From positions 1-64,000 of the forward strand of contig NZ_RWJI01000001.1 in the NCBI RefSeq assembly GCF_003933235.1: DNA of 64,000 nt, read 5' to 3'. This DNA is from Sphingorhabdus wooponensis. Its GTDB lineage: Bacteria; Pseudomonadota; Alphaproteobacteria; Sphingomonadales; Sphingomonadaceae. Shown piece by piece: positions 18,710-28,450 of this stretch. How positions within the stretch are numbered: the first letter of the stretch is position 1; every line of letters begins with the position of its first letter. Below the pieces are notes generated by a model that did not search any database, was not told the origin of the DNA, and saw only the letters and a program-made list of their open reading frames with translations. The translations under genes and the position numbers were made by a program.

Positions 18710-19168
18710 ATGACTGATATATTAAAGCCTAAATTTCTTGGTGCGCAAAGCGCGCTGCCCCAAACGCCAGAAGAAGCGCAACTGGATTATGTGCCCAATC
18801 CACGCCCAGGCACGCTGTATCTCGCGCGCTTCGCAGTGCCTGAATTTACCTCGCTCTGCCCCGTCACGGCACAGCCGGATTTTGCGCATTTGGTGATCGA
18901 TTATGCGCCAGATGCGACTATCGTAGAATCAAAATCATTAAAGCTTTTCTTGGGTTCATTCCGCAATCACGCTGCCTTTCATGAAGACTGCACCGTTGGC
19001 ATCGGCCAGCGTCTTTTCTCGGAAATGAAGCCCCATTGGTTGCGGATCGGCGGCTATTGGTATCCGCGCGGCGGCATACCGATTGATGTGTTCTGGCAAT
19101 CCGGCGAGCCGCCCAAGGGTTTGTGGATCCCCGATCAAGGTGTTCAGCCCTATCGCGGCCGCGGCTAG
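18710..19168 (+). CDS. queF: NADPH-dependent preQ0 reductase QueF (unimodular)
   Basis: 152 residues from the ATG at 18710; the frame further upstream is unrelated. It has the QueF motif 'ESKSLKLF' (73-80) and the catalytic Cys in 'EFTSLCPVT' (C50), which forms a thioimide with the nitrile, plus 'NHAAFHEDC'. It reduces 7-cyano-7-deazaguanine to preQ1 for queuosine in tRNA. It is the short single-domain type (about 150-165) typical of Alphaproteobacteria and Bacillus. No other queuosine gene is adjacent. Confidence 0.95.
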   Translation: MTDILKPKFLGAQSALPQTPEEAQLDYVPNPRPGTLYLARFAVPEFTSLCPVTAQPDFAHLVIDYAPDATIVESKSLKLFLGSFRNHAAFHEDCTVGIGQRLFSEMKPHWLRIGGYWYPRGGIPIDVFWQSGEPPKGLWIPDQGVQPYRGRG

Positions 19169-19322
19169 GATAGATATTCGGCCCGCTAAATTATGTGTCA
19201 GTAGCCATGCAGTTCACCGTTGCCGCATGCTAGTTCCTCATCTCGTCGACGCTCAAGAATCGTTCGTCGCAAAAAATCGGTAAATGCTGTTCTCGACTGA
19301 GGGCCTGCTTTATCACTTCTGC

Positions 19323-20459
19323 ATGGCCCATATCTTAAAAGTTCGAGGAAACCGTATCCAAAGTTTCGGCCGCAAAGGCATGGCCTCATTGGCGATATTG
19401 TCCCTGTTGTCGGCATGCGTTGCTGCAGAACGCGCACCATCACGAACACCTGCGCCAGCCGCGAAAAATGCACTGCCTTCGCAAAAGCCTACGACGCCCG
19501 CCCTTCCGGTTCGTCCGTCGGTTGTTCGCGCACCTGTCGGATTGGAAAATCTTCTAGATGACCAATGGCGCGCTTTTCCTGGCCGCACGGGCGTTGCTAT
19601 TATGCGTATTGATGGTGGCGAATGGATAACCGGCAAACGCGCAGATGAGCTTTTTCCCCAACAAAGCGTATCCAAAACATGGGTGGCACTGACGATTTTG
19701 GACTTGGTCGACCAAGGGAAAATCCGCCTGGACCAAAAAATACGTATCACGCGCGATGACCTTGCGGTCTTTCATCAACCCATTCGGGACCGCGTTATCG
19801 CTAATGGCGAGATTGACGTCACGGTGCTGTCGCTTCTCGAACAAGCGATTATCGGCAGCGACAACACCGCCAATGATTCTCTGCTACGCACGGCGGGTGG
19901 TCCGCAGGCTGTGCAAAATTTCCTGCTGCGTAAAAAATTGGGTGCCATTCGCTTTGGACCAGGGGAGCGTGCGATGCAAAGCGCGATAGCAGGGCTGGAA
20001 TGGCGCCAAGAATATGCGATTGGACAGCGCTTTTATGCTGCGCGTGCAGAGGTGCCTTTGGCGACACGGAAAGCAGCATTGGATCGCTATCTTGCCGATC
20101 CCATCGACGGGGCTAGTCCTGAGGCGATTGTCCGCGCACTTGCGAAATTGGCAAAGGGCGAATTGCTTTCTCCTGCATCGACGCGCCTTATTTTGGGGAT
20201 AATGTCACGCACATCAAGTGGTCCGAACCGGCTGAAGGCAGGGGTGCCTGCGGGCTGGCAGTTTGTGCACAAGACAGGCACGGGGCAAATTCTGCCACCG
20301 GTTGCAACGGGCTATAATGATATCGGCCTAATGACGGCACCTGACGGGACACGCTATGCAGTGGCTGTTATGATGGGCAGCACCACCGCATCTATTCCGC
20401 AGCGCATGGCATTCATGCAGTTTGTGTCACGTACGGTTGCTACATATCACGGACAATAA
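19323..20459 (+). CDS. Class A beta-lactamase-like serine hydrolase, lipoprotein
   Basis: About 378 residues from the ATG at 19323; starts at 19284 or 19380 are also possible and none has a clear ribosome site. A lipobox 'LSAC' follows a hydrophobic stretch, so it is probably anchored in the periplasm. Active-site motifs of class A enzymes are present: SxxK as 'SVSK' (about 115), SDN in 'IGSDNTAND' (about 179) and KTG in 'FVHKTGTGQ' (about 317). The SDN to KTG distance is about 138 residues against 104 in TEM, and no clear ExxxN omega-loop is visible, so hydrolysis of beta-lactams is uncertain. It could be a divergent beta-lactamase or a related peptidase. It lies alone between queF and an Ala-rich lipoprotein. 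Confidence 0.82.
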   Translation: MAHILKVRGNRIQSFGRKGMASLAILSLLSACVAAERAPSRTPAPAAKNALPSQKPTTPALPVRPSVVRAPVGLENLLDDQWRAFPGRTGVAIMRIDGGEWITGKRADELFPQQSVSKTWVALTILDLVDQGKIRLDQKIRITRDDLAVFHQPIRDRVIANGEIDVTVLSLLEQAIIGSDNTANDSLLRTAGGPQAVQNFLLRKKLGAIRFGPGERAMQSAIAGLEWRQEYAIGQRFYAARAEVPLATRKAALDRYLADPIDGASPEAIVRALAKLAKGELLSPASTRLILGIMSRTSSGPNRLKAGVPAGWQFVHKTGTGQILPPVATGYNDIGLMTAPDGTRYAVAVMMGSTTASIPQRMAFMQFVSRTVATYHGQ

Positions 20460-20517
20460 TCGCCGACACGCATTCTGTTTAGCAAAGACATAGCCCATCT
20501 GTGCCGCAGACAAAGAA

Positions 20518-20547
20518 AAGGGCCGCCCTGTAAACAGGACAGCCCTT
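20518..20547 (-). terminator. Rho-independent terminator of the Ala-rich lipoprotein gene
   Basis: AAGGGC/GCCCTT outer stem and CCTGT/ACAGG inner stem with an internal bulge. Read leftward it is followed by TTTTCTTTG, a T-rich tract, so it serves the minus-strand gene. Confidence 0.7.
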
Positions 20548-20579
20548 ATCAAAATGCTTTCGTTTAGAAAGCGCGAATA

Positions 20580-20825
20580 TTACTTCGCAGCTTCTTTCGC
20601 AGCGTCTGCAGCGGCGCCAGCTTCTGCAGCAGGTGCAGCAGCGTCAGCAGCAGGTGCAGCAGCGTCTGCAGCAGCAGCGTCAGTTGCAGCAGCGTCAGCA
20701 GCTGGTGCTTCAACAGCGGCGTCAGCAGCTTCTGTTGTTGCTTCTGTTGTTGCTTCTTCAGCACCTGAGCAAGCGGCCAAACCGAGCGAAGCGGCAAGAA
20801 CGAGAGATACAGCAATTTTCTTCAT
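20580..20825 (-). CDS. Small Ala-rich lipoprotein
   Basis: 81 residues. A clear lipoprotein signal ('MKKIAVSLVLAASLGLAACSG', lipobox LAAC) is followed by a low-complexity tail of Ala, Asp, Glu, Pro and Thr in a repeating AADA/AAAP pattern. The mature part is acidic and probably extended or helical in the periplasm. No fold or enzyme motif is visible. It has its own terminator and lies divergent from the regulator of the methionine operon. The DNA is an imperfect run of GCAGC/TGC-type triplets, so length variation between strains is likely. Function is unknown. Confidence 0.8.
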   Translation of the reverse strand: MKKIAVSLVLAASLGLAACSGAEEATTEATTEAADAAVEAPAADAAATDAAAADAAAPAADAAAPAAEAGAAADAAKEAAK

Positions 20826-21024
20826 ATGGGAAACCCCCTAGCAAAACTTATGAAAACCTGACAGGCACGTTGCAAGATTTGCAGCTTGCCTGCGAAAAGC
20901 CCTCTAGCTCGTTCATAATTCGCTGGCAATGCGCTTTTTCACTTCAGCAAAAGGTTATCTAGCTGATTTGGACTTATGTCTACTATAACGGTAGAAAATG
21001 TGGCGAATTTGTGCGGATTGACTT

Positions 21025-21046
21025 GATATAAAGAATTCTTTATATC
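21025..21046. promoter_or_regulatory. 22-bp perfect palindrome, probable operator of the methionine-cycle operon
   Basis: GATATAAAGAA at 21025-21035 is followed by its exact reverse complement. It ends 8 bases before the ATG of the ArsR-methyltransferase gene. ArsR regulators bind such AT-rich imperfect palindromes; autoregulation and control of metF-metH is inferred. The lack of room for a normal ribosome site between palindrome and ATG suggests a leaderless or short-leader transcript. Confidence 0.75.
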
Positions 21047-21054
21047 CCTAACAA

Positions 21055-22053
21055 ATGATCAATTTATTAAATATCATGCGGGCCTTGGCCGACCCTACGC
21101 GATTACGAATCGTGTTTCTAGTGCGTCGGTTGGAGCTGTCTGTGGGTGAATTGGTCCAGATACTCGACCAAAGCCAGCCCCGTGTATCCCGGCATATCCG
21201 TATTCTGGATGAGGCGGGGCTTTTGGAGCGTCGCAAGGAAGGAAGTTGGGTATTTTTAAGGCCAAGTGGCCTGTTAACGGACGGCTCGCTCGCATCTTTA
21301 CTAGCAGAGGCTGATGTCTCGCAGGCAAAGGCGTTCCAGCGGGATCTACTGCGACTGGATGAAGTCCGCAACGCGCGCACCGCCATGGCGGCACATTATT
21401 TTGCAGCGCATGCGGATGAGTGGGATTCACTGAGATCATTACACATTGCCGATTCGGAAGTTGAGGCGCGCTTGGCGCAAGTTCTGCACAGCGCCCCCTT
21501 GGGCCGCGTTCTTGACGTCGGCACGGGCACCGGGCGCATTGTTGAATTGTTCGCAGCAGACGCCAGTCGGCTTGTGGCGATAGATAGCAGCCCCGAAATG
21601 CTCCGGCTGGCGCGGGCGAAAATTGCCAATTTAAGTCCCGAAATCGCTAGTAAAGTTGATATAAAGCTAGGCGACTTCAACATGCTGCCCGTGGGGAATG
21701 GTGAATTTGACACGGTCATCTTCCACCAAGTCTTGCATTATGCCCAGCACCCCGAAGCTGTCATCGCCGAAGCAATCCGCACGCTTGCACCCGGTGGCCG
21801 GCTCGTGATTGTTGATTTTGCGGCGCATGATCTAGAAGAACTCCGCACGGTCCATGCCCATGCCCGCCTTGGCTTTTCGGATGAATTCATGAAAAAGGCA
21901 TTTACCAATCACGGCCTCCAGATGGTGCACCAAACCGCACTTGAAGCTGGCGCATTGGTGGTCAAAGTCTGGATGGGCGAAAAAATCTCGGCCCAGCAAC
22001 CGCGCCCCACGAATAACATCAACCCCAAAAACAATTTAAGGATCGTCGCATGA
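21055..22053 (+). CDS. ArsR-family regulator fused to a SAM-dependent methyltransferase (SahR-like)
   Basis: 332 residues. An N-terminal ArsR winged helix (about 1-85: 'LADPTRLRIVFLV', recognition helix 'QPRVSRHIRIL') lacks the metal-binding cysteines of ArsR/SmtB. A class I methyltransferase domain (about 110-310) carries the SAM loop 'VLDVGTGTGRI' (152-162) and 'DTVIFHQVLHYA'. The gene opens the metF-metH operon (ATGA overlap with metF) and has a perfect palindrome at its start. I recall ArsR-type SahR regulators of the SAM cycle in Proteobacteria that respond to S-adenosylhomocysteine; this protein fits that role, with the methyltransferase fold as probable sensor. Whether it methylates anything is unknown. 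Confidence 0.85.
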   Translation: MINLLNIMRALADPTRLRIVFLVRRLELSVGELVQILDQSQPRVSRHIRILDEAGLLERRKEGSWVFLRPSGLLTDGSLASLLAEADVSQAKAFQRDLLRLDEVRNARTAMAAHYFAAHADEWDSLRSLHIADSEVEARLAQVLHSAPLGRVLDVGTGTGRIVELFAADASRLVAIDSSPEMLRLARAKIANLSPEIASKVDIKLGDFNMLPVGNGEFDTVIFHQVLHYAQHPEAVIAEAIRTLAPGGRLVIVDFAAHDLEELRTVHAHARLGFSDEFMKKAFTNHGLQMVHQTALEAGALVVKVWMGEKISAQQPRPTNNINPKNNLRIVA

Positions 22054-22991
22054 TTCTCCCACTTGCACAGATGCAGGAGGCCAGCAGGGCTATTGCCTCT
22101 CCCCTTTTTGCGGGGCTTCCCGGTGATTGCGAGATCAGTTTCGAATTCTTCCCGCCTAAAACGGAAAAGATGGAAGAGCAATTATGGGATTCGGTCGTGA
22201 CCCTATCACCGCTGGGGCCACGCTTTGTCTCGGTCACTTATGGTGCAGGCGGGACAACCCGCGAACGCACGCATAACACGGTTGCGCGTATTGCCCGCGA
22301 AACCCAAATTCCGGCTGCCGCTCATTTAACCTGTGTTGAAGCATCCAAGAGCGAAATTGCTGATGTCGCCAACGCTTATTGGGAAGCCGGGGTTCGCCAT
22401 ATTGTCGCACTGCGCGGGGACGCCCCTAATTCTGACGGCAAATTTGTGCCACATCCCGACGGCTATGCCAGCGCTGCGGAATTGGTCGAAGGTTTGCGCA
22501 AACTGCATCCGTTTGAAATATCGGTCAGCGCCTATCCCGAAACCCATCCCGAGGCCCTTTCAGCAGCTTCAGACATTGATTTTCTGAAGCGCAAGCTGGA
22601 TGCCGGCGCGAGCCGCGCGATTACACAATTCTTTTTTGAACCCGAAACTTTCTTCCGTTTCCGGGATGCGGTTGCAGCGGCCGGTATTGATGCAGAGATT
22701 GTGCCGGGTATCATGCCTGTGTCGAACTTCGCCGCGATTACCCGTATGTCGCATCTGACGGGCACGGCGATACCTGATTGGATGGCGGACGTGTTCAATG
22801 GATTGGATGATCATCCGTCCGCACGGCAATTGGTGGCGGCTACTGTTTCGGCCGAAATGTGCCGGAAATTATATGCAGGCGGTGTTCGGGAATTTCACTT
22901 TTACACGTTAAACCGTGCCGAATTGTCCTACGCCATTTGCCATTTGCTGGGCAAGCGACCCACTGCTTTAGCGCAAAAGGCCGCAGCATGA
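22050..22991 (+). CDS. metF: Methylenetetrahydrofolate reductase MetF
   Basis: 313 residues. Typical TIM-barrel MetF sequence: 'ISFEFFPPKTEKMEEQLW' near the N-terminus (catalytic Glu), 'FVSVTYGAGGTTRERT', 'HIVALRGDAPN' and 'GASRAITQFFFEPETF'. FAD-dependent, it reduces 5,10-methylene-THF to 5-methyl-THF, the methyl donor for MetH. It has ATGA overlaps with the regulator before and metH part 1 after. It is about 20 residues longer at the N-terminus than E. coli MetF. Confidence 0.96.
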   Translation: MILPLAQMQEASRAIASPLFAGLPGDCEISFEFFPPKTEKMEEQLWDSVVTLSPLGPRFVSVTYGAGGTTRERTHNTVARIARETQIPAAAHLTCVEASKSEIADVANAYWEAGVRHIVALRGDAPNSDGKFVPHPDGYASAAELVEGLRKLHPFEISVSAYPETHPEALSAASDIDFLKRKLDAGASRAITQFFFEPETFFRFRDAVAAAGIDAEIVPGIMPVSNFAAITRMSHLTGTAIPDWMADVFNGLDDHPSARQLVAATVSAEMCRKLYAGGVREFHFYTLNRAELSYAICHLLGKRPTALAQKAAA

Positions 22992-24034
22992 GCGCGCGTG
23001 AAACCTTCGTCGCCCGCGCGGCGCAACAGATATTGGTGTTCGACGGGGGCTATGGCACCGCGATCCAAGGCTATAAATTGTCCGAGGCGGATTATCGCGG
23101 CGAGCTTGAACTGACGCATGATCAAAAGGGCAATAATGACCTATTGTCGATCACGCGTCCGGATGTCGTTGGCGCAATCCATAGCGCCTATCTCGACGCT
23201 GGCGCTGATATGATCGAGACCAACACGTTCAGCGCAACCAAAATCAGCATGGCCGATTATGGCTGCGAACATTTGGTACGGCAGTTGAACATGGAGTCAG
23301 CGAAGCTAGCCCGCGCCTGTTGCGACGCGGCAGAGGCGAAAGATGGCATAAAGCGGTTCGTCGCGGGATCGATTGGCCCGACTAACAAAACCCTGTCCTT
23401 GTCGCCTGATGTCAACGACCCCGGCTATCGTGAGATAGACTTTGATTATCTGAAAGATGTCTATCGCGAACAATGCGACGCGTTGATTGAAGGTGGTGTC
23501 GATTTCCTGTTAATCGAAACCATTTTCGACACGCTCAACGCCAAATGCGCGGCGATGGCGGCGCAAGAGGCTGCTGCAGCCTGTGGGCGCGATGTACCGT
23601 TGATGATATCCATGACCATTACCGATATGGCAGGCCGGAATCTCTCAGGCCATACAGTGGAAGCATTCTGGGCTGCGATCCGCCATGTCAAACCGCTGAC
23701 CATCGGGTTGAATTGCTCCTTTGGCGCAGATCTGTTGCGACCGCATCTGGCTGCCTTGTCCAAACAAGCCGACACGCTTGTGATGGCCTACCCCAATGCA
23801 GGCCTGCCTAACGATTTGGCGGAATATGATGAGCTACCCGAAACCACGGCGCAATTGATTGGGCAATGGCTTGACGATGGGTTGGTGAATATCGTTGGCG
23901 GCTGTTGCGGCACCACGCCTGCGCATATCGCCGCAATTGCCAAGGCGGTGGCGCATCGTGCACCGCGCGCCATTCCCAAGGCAGATATTGTCACCCGGCT
24001 GGCGGGGCTTGAACCCTTCGTCATGGCCGCTTGA
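22988..24034 (+). CDS. metH: Methionine synthase, part 1: homocysteine S-methyltransferase module
   Basis: 348 residues, ATG at 22988 overlapping the metF stop (ATGA). It equals the N-terminal homocysteine-binding barrel of E. coli MetH: 'DGGYGTAIQ', '[16 protein letters not shown]', zinc ligands in 'GLNCSFGA' and '[10 protein letters not shown]'. The other modules are in the next gene, so methionine synthase is split into two polypeptides here. The ends are clean, and the spacer of 22 bases has its own start for part 2, so this is an arrangement, not a frameshift in one gene. Confidence 0.95.
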   Translation: MSARETFVARAAQQILVFDGGYGTAIQGYKLSEADYRGELELTHDQKGNNDLLSITRPDVVGAIHSAYLDAGADMIETNTFSATKISMADYGCEHLVRQLNMESAKLARACCDAAEAKDGIKRFVAGSIGPTNKTLSLSPDVNDPGYREIDFDYLKDVYREQCDALIEGGVDFLLIETIFDTLNAKCAAMAAQEAAAACGRDVPLMISMTITDMAGRNLSGHTVEAFWAAIRHVKPLTIGLNCSFGADLLRPHLAALSKQADTLVMAYPNAGLPNDLAEYDELPETTAQLIGQWLDDGLVNIVGGCCGTTPAHIAAIAKAVAHRAPRAIPKADIVTRLAGLEPFVMAA

Positions 24035-24056
24035 ACCTTATAAAGCAGAACAAAAA

Positions 24057-26681
24057 ATGTCCTCCACCACGTCCTCTTCCCGCTTCGTCAACATTGGCGA
24101 GCGCACCAACGTCACAGGCAGTGCCAAGTTCAAAAAATTGATCCTCGCAGGCGATTATGAAGCCGCGGTTGAGGTGGCACGCGACCAGGTCGAAAATGGC
24201 GCGCAGATTATTGATATCAACATGGATGAAGGCCTGCTGGACGCGCATGAAGCGATGACCACTTTCATCAAGCGCATCGCGGCGGAACCCGATATTGCGC
24301 GCGTCCCGTTAATGATCGACAGCTCCAAATGGAGCGTGATTGAGGCCGGGCTGAAATGCGTTTCGGGTAAGCCCATTGTGAATTCGATCTCGATGAAAGA
24401 AGGCGAAGAGGCTTTCTTGCATCACGCGCGCCTCTGCATGGCTTATGGTGCTGCGGTTGTGGTCATGGCGTTCGATGAAACCGGGCAGGCTGACACGCAA
24501 GCGCGCAAGGTCGAGATTTGCAAACGTGCGTATGACTTGCTGATCGGCATCGGCTTTCCGCCGGAGGACATTATCTTCGATCCCAATATCTTTGCTGTGG
24601 CAACGGGGATTGAGGAGCATAATAATTACGGTGTCGACTTTATCGAGGCGGTACGGGAATTGCGTATCCTATGCCCACATGCGCATTATTCGGGCGGGCT
24701 TTCCAACCTGTCTTTCAGCTTCCGTGGCAATGAACCCGTGCGCCGTGCAATGCACTCCATCTTCCTCTATCACGCTATTCCTGCTGGCTTGGACATGGCC
24801 ATCGTTAATGCCGGGCAGTTGGACATTTACGATGACATTGACGCAGAACTGCGCGTGGCGTGCGAAGATGTCATCCTCAACCGCGACCCTGATGCGACTG
24901 AGCGCCTGATCGCGCTAGCCGAAAGATATCGCGGTACTGATGTTGCACAGGAAAAAGCCGAGGCTGAATGGCGCGGCTGGCCTGTGACCAAAAGGTTGGA
25001 GCATGCCTTGGTCAAGGGCATCGATGCCCATATCGTCGAGGACACCGAAGAAGCGCGACTGGCCATCAAAACGTCTGGCGGTCGCCCGATTGAGGTGATT
25101 GAAGGGCCGTTGATGGACGGCATGAATGTCGTGGGCGACCTGTTTGGGTCAGGCCGTATGTTCCTGCCGCAAGTGGTGAAGTCTGCGCGCGTGATGAAGA
25201 AAGCGGTCGCGCATCTGTTCCCTTATATTGAGGCCGAAAAAGAGGCTGGTGCCAAAGGCAAGGGTAAGATCATCATGGCGACCGTGAAGGGCGACGTGCA
25301 TGACATTGGCAAGAACATTGTGGGCGTTGTCTTACAATGTAATGGCTTTGAGATTGTCGATCTCGGCGTCATGGTTCCGTGGCCGACAATCTTGCAAGCA
25401 GCGGTCGAACATGATGCCGATATGATCGGGCTGTCGGGCCTTATCACCCCTTCGCTCGACGAAATGGTGACCGTTGCCGAGGAAATGGAAAAAGCGGGCA
25501 TGTCGATGCCGTTGATGATCGGCGGCGCTACCACCTCGAAAACGCATACGGCCTTGCGCATTGAACCCGTCTATTCTGGCCCCGTCATTCATGTGCTGGA
25601 TGCCTCGCGCGCTGTCGGGGTCGCCGGTACATTGGTCAGCGACACTATGGCGGACAAGTTCGTTGCCGACACCCGCGCCGAATACAGTCATATTCGCGAT
25701 GCCCGCGCGGGCAAGACGGCGAAGCCGCTCGCTACGTTGGAAGAAGCGCGCGCCAATGCCTTTGAAATAGATGAAAGTCTAAAACCAGCGGCGCCGCAAA
25801 AGCCGGGCGTTCATGTCTATGATGATTGGGATCTGGCTGACCTGCGCAACTATATCGATTGGACCCCCTTTTTCCGCGCGTGGGAATTGCACGGTAATTA
25901 TCCCGCGATTTTGACGGATGAAGTTGTCGGTGAAAGCGCGACCAACTTGTTTGCCGATGCCAATGCGATGCTCGACAAGATCATCAACGAGAAATGGTTA
26001 CGCGCCAAGGGTGTGGCTGGCCTGTGGCCCTGTCGGCGCGATGGCGACGATGTGCTTGTTTATTACGACAAGACGCAGGCGCATGTCCGCTTGCCGTTCT
26101 TGCGCCAGCAAATCACGAAGCGCGAAGGCAAAGCGAACATGTGCTTGGCCGATTTCATCAGCCGCGATGGCGATTGGATTGGCGGATTTGCAGTGACTAC
26201 AGGCCATGGTATCGAAACGCATCTGGCGGGGTTCAAAGCCAATATCGACGATTATTCGGACATCATGCTGAAGGCGTTGGCTGACCGCTTGGCGGAGGCC
26301 TTTGCCGAGCGGATGCACGAACATGTCCGCAAAGATCTATGGGGCTATGCCCCCGATGAACAATTCACGCCTGAGGCACTGAACCGTGAAGAGTATCGCG
26401 GTATACGGCCAGCACCTGGCTACCCAGCCTGTCCAGACCATAGCCTGAAGCCGACATTGTTCGATCTGTTGGATGCGACATCCACGACGGGCATCGCCTT
26501 GACCGAAAGCTTTGCCATGTTGCCGACCGCTGCTGTGAGCGGTCTGTATTTTGGTCACCCGCAATCTGAATATTTTGGTGTCGCGCGTATTGGCGATGAT
26601 CAGGTGTCAGATTATGCAGCGCGCCGTGGGTTGAACCTTGACCGTGCACGGCAATATTTGCGGCCCAATCTCAACGAATAA
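24057..26681 (+). CDS. metH: Methionine synthase, part 2: pterin, cobalamin and reactivation modules
   Basis: 874 residues from the ATG at 24057; upstream extension into part 1 is out of frame and unsupported. Domains: pterin-binding barrel (about 5-270, '[18 protein letters not shown]'), helical cap and cobalamin-binding Rossmann domain (about 300-520, 'GDVHDIGKN' with the cobalt-ligating His about 415), and the AdoMet reactivation domain (about 570-870, '[13 protein letters not shown]'). It transfers methyl from 5-methyl-THF via cobalamin to homocysteine held by part 1. It is the last gene of the regulator-metF-metH-metH operon. Vitamin B12 is required for its activity. Confidence 0.96.
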   Translation: MSSTTSSSRFVNIGERTNVTGSAKFKKLILAGDYEAAVEVARDQVENGAQIIDINMDEGLLDAHEAMTTFIKRIAAEPDIARVPLMIDSSKWSVIEAGLKCVSGKPIVNSISMKEGEEAFLHHARLCMAYGAAVVVMAFDETGQADTQARKVEICKRAYDLLIGIGFPPEDIIFDPNIFAVATGIEEHNNYGVDFIEAVRELRILCPHAHYSGGLSNLSFSFRGNEPVRRAMHSIFLYHAIPAGLDMAIVNAGQLDIYDDIDAELRVACEDVILNRDPDATERLIALAERYRGTDVAQEKAEAEWRGWPVTKRLEHALVKGIDAHIVEDTEEARLAIKTSGGRPIEVIEGPLMDGMNVVGDLFGSGRMFLPQVVKSARVMKKAVAHLFPYIEAEKEAGAKGKGKIIMATVKGDVHDIGKNIVGVVLQCNGFEIVDLGVMVPWPTILQAAVEHDADMIGLSGLITPSLDEMVTVAEEMEKAGMSMPLMIGGATTSKTHTALRIEPVYSGPVIHVLDASRAVGVAGTLVSDTMADKFVADTRAEYSHIRDARAGKTAKPLATLEEARANAFEIDESLKPAAPQKPGVHVYDDWDLADLRNYIDWTPFFRAWELHGNYPAILTDEVVGESATNLFADANAMLDKIINEKWLRAKGVAGLWPCRRDGDDVLVYYDKTQAHVRLPFLRQQITKREGKANMCLADFISRDGDWIGGFAVTTGHGIETHLAGFKANIDDYSDIMLKALADRLAEAFAERMHEHVRKDLWGYAPDEQFTPEALNREEYRGIRPAPGYPACPDHSLKPTLFDLLDATSTTGIALTESFAMLPTAAVSGLYFGHPQSEYFGVARIGDDQVSDYAARRGLNLDRARQYLRPNLNE

Positions 26682-26723
26682 GGATTTCAGTTGTCCTAAC
26701 CCAAAGCGCGCTTCGGGAATGGT

Positions 26724-27488
26724 TTATAGCCGGTTGAAAACAAATCCGGCAAACCAACCGAGCAGCAGCGAGACAAGCACCGCCATTGCGCCATAAAGCA
26801 GCGCATAATCCTGTGCCAAGATAGTGACCAATTGTTCGAACCCGGTTTTCCGGATCCGGACTTCAACATTGTCGTCGGCGACAATCACGCGGCCATCACG
26901 AATGAGCAATGTTTCCGCCGTATAGACACCGACCGGCACGCTGGATGGAATGTTGAGGCGCGCGCGATATAGCACCTGATCAGTAATCTCGACTGTGCCG
27001 GCCTCTTGGCGGAAAAGGCCGTTACGGCGATTTAAATCGACTAATCCATCGACAAAACGTCGTTGTTCGGTGGCGTTGACCTCCCCACTGGGGGATAATT
27101 GTAGGCGATCAAGGCCAAGCTCGTAAATCGCGGCTGTTTTGCTGTTGACGATTTGATTCAGCGGCCGTGACGACGCAATGGCATAATATGCGGGAACGGA
27201 CCGAAAATCGGTGCTGTCGGCGTTGACCCAGATGCCAGCAATTTTCTGCTTTTCCCGTAATGTTACGGAGCGCATTGGTCCGCGTAGAACAACAGCAACA
27301 TCCACTTGCCCCTCTGGTGCCACGCCGCGCGGGTAGATGATGGCCCCGAATAACAGCATTTCGGCGCCGGTGAATCCGGACTGAATATTGATTTGCCGTT
27401 GCGAGACATCCGGCACCAGCTTGGGCACATTTTGCGCGCTCGCGCTTATCGGCAGCAAAAGGATTAAAAGGACGAAGAAGCGGATCAT
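26724..27488 (-). CDS. TIGR02186-type membrane-anchored protein
   Basis: 254 residues. It has an N-terminal signal peptide ('FFVLLILLLPISASAQ') and one C-terminal membrane helix (about 228-250, 'DYALLYGAMAVLVSLLLGWFAGF'), so most of it faces the periplasm. It matches the alphaproteobacterial family I recall as TIGR02186, nearly always next to a TauE-type exporter. The features 'GAEMLLFGAIIYPRG' and 'VAVVLRGP' are typical. Its start overlaps the stop of the TauE gene (4 bases), so both are made together. A role as a periplasmic partner of the exporter is inferred from that pairing. Confidence 0.85.
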   Translation of the reverse strand: MIRFFVLLILLLPISASAQNVPKLVPDVSQRQINIQSGFTGAEMLLFGAIIYPRGVAPEGQVDVAVVLRGPMRSVTLREKQKIAGIWVNADSTDFRSVPAYYAIASSRPLNQIVNSKTAAIYELGLDRLQLSPSGEVNATEQRRFVDGLVDLNRRNGLFRQEAGTVEITDQVLYRARLNIPSSVPVGVYTAETLLIRDGRVIVADDNVEVRIRKTGFEQLVTILAQDYALLYGAMAVLVSLLLGWFAGFVFNRL

Positions 27489-28399
27489 AGGGCCTGCAAC
27501 GTGTAAATTTCGTCAGGACGCCAGCCGAGGCCAAGCGCCATGCGGATGGCCACAAGCAGAACGATCGCGGCGAGAAAAAGACGCAAATATTCTGGGCGCA
27601 TACGCTGCGCCAGACGCGCGCCGATTTGCGCACCAGTCACACTGCCGATAAGCAAAAACACCGCGAGCACGATATCAACCGCTTTGGTTGTCAGGCTGTG
27701 CATCATCGTTGATGCCATCGTTACAAACAAAATTTGAAACAAGGATGTCCCCACCACGACCTGTGCGCCCATGCCCAACAGATAGAGCATGGCTGGGACC
27801 ATGATGAAGCCGCCGCCCACGCCAAGCAGCATGGTCATGATACCTGTGATAAAGCCCAATATCAGCGGCGCGATAGGCGAAATATACAGACCGGAACGAT
27901 AGAAACGCCAGCGCATGGGCAAATTGGCGACCAACGGATGGTGTCGGCGTTTGGCCGCAGCAACCGGTTTCCCTGCCCGCACGGCCAAAACGCTAGTTAA
28001 GCTTTCCTTGGCCATCAAGCCACCGATGCTGCTCAACATCAGCACATAAAGGATGTTGATGACGGTATCGATCTGGCCAAGCGATTCCAATATTTCAAAT
28101 ATCGCTGCGCCTGCGCCCGTGCCGAATATACCGCCGACCACGAGCACGCCGCCCATCTGAAAATCGACCCCGCCGCGTTTCATATGTGCAAAAACGCCCG
28201 AGACGCTAGCTCCGGTCACTTGCGTGGATGCTGACGCAGCGGCAACCGCTGGCGGGATACCGTAGAATATCAGCAAAGGTGTTGTCAGGAACCCGCCACC
28301 GACGCCGAACATACCCGACAGCACGCCGACGCCGCCACCCAGTAGGATGATCACCAGCGCGTTGACCGACAGATTGGCTATGGGAAGATAAATATCCAT
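27485..28399 (-). CDS. TauE/SafE-family sulfite/organosulfonate exporter
   Basis: 304 residues with about eight membrane helices and the two-fold repeated glycine motif of the family ('GMFGVGGGFLTTPLLIFYGIP' and 'MLLGVGGGFIMVPAMLYLLG'). A cytosolic loop of about 45 residues separates the halves. Members export sulfite, sulfoacetate or related anions across the inner membrane. The downstream TIGR02186 partner is coupled. The substrate here is not shown by context; hom, metC and metF/metH are in the wider neighbourhood but not in the operon. Confidence 0.9.
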   Translation of the reverse strand: MDIYLPIANLSVNALVIILLGGGVGVLSGMFGVGGGFLTTPLLIFYGIPPAVAAASASTQVTGASVSGVFAHMKRGGVDFQMGGVLVVGGIFGTGAGAAIFEILESLGQIDTVINILYVLMLSSIGGLMAKESLTSVLAVRAGKPVAAAKRRHHPLVANLPMRWRFYRSGLYISPIAPLILGFITGIMTMLLGVGGGFIMVPAMLYLLGMGAQVVVGTSLFQILFVTMASTMMHSLTTKAVDIVLAVFLLIGSVTGAQIGARLAQRMRPEYLRLFLAAIVLLVAIRMALGLGWRPDEIYTLQAL

Positions 28400-28450
28400 G
28401 ATCGACTACCGGACCCTAACGGCATTTGACGGCAGGATAAAGGCGGCGTT

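Noticed and set aside
20580-20815. Repetitive GCAGC DNA that could be mistaken for a satellite or CRISPR-like array
   Set aside because: It is the coding sequence of an Ala-rich lipoprotein; there are no regular repeat-spacer units. No CRISPR array was seen in the window.
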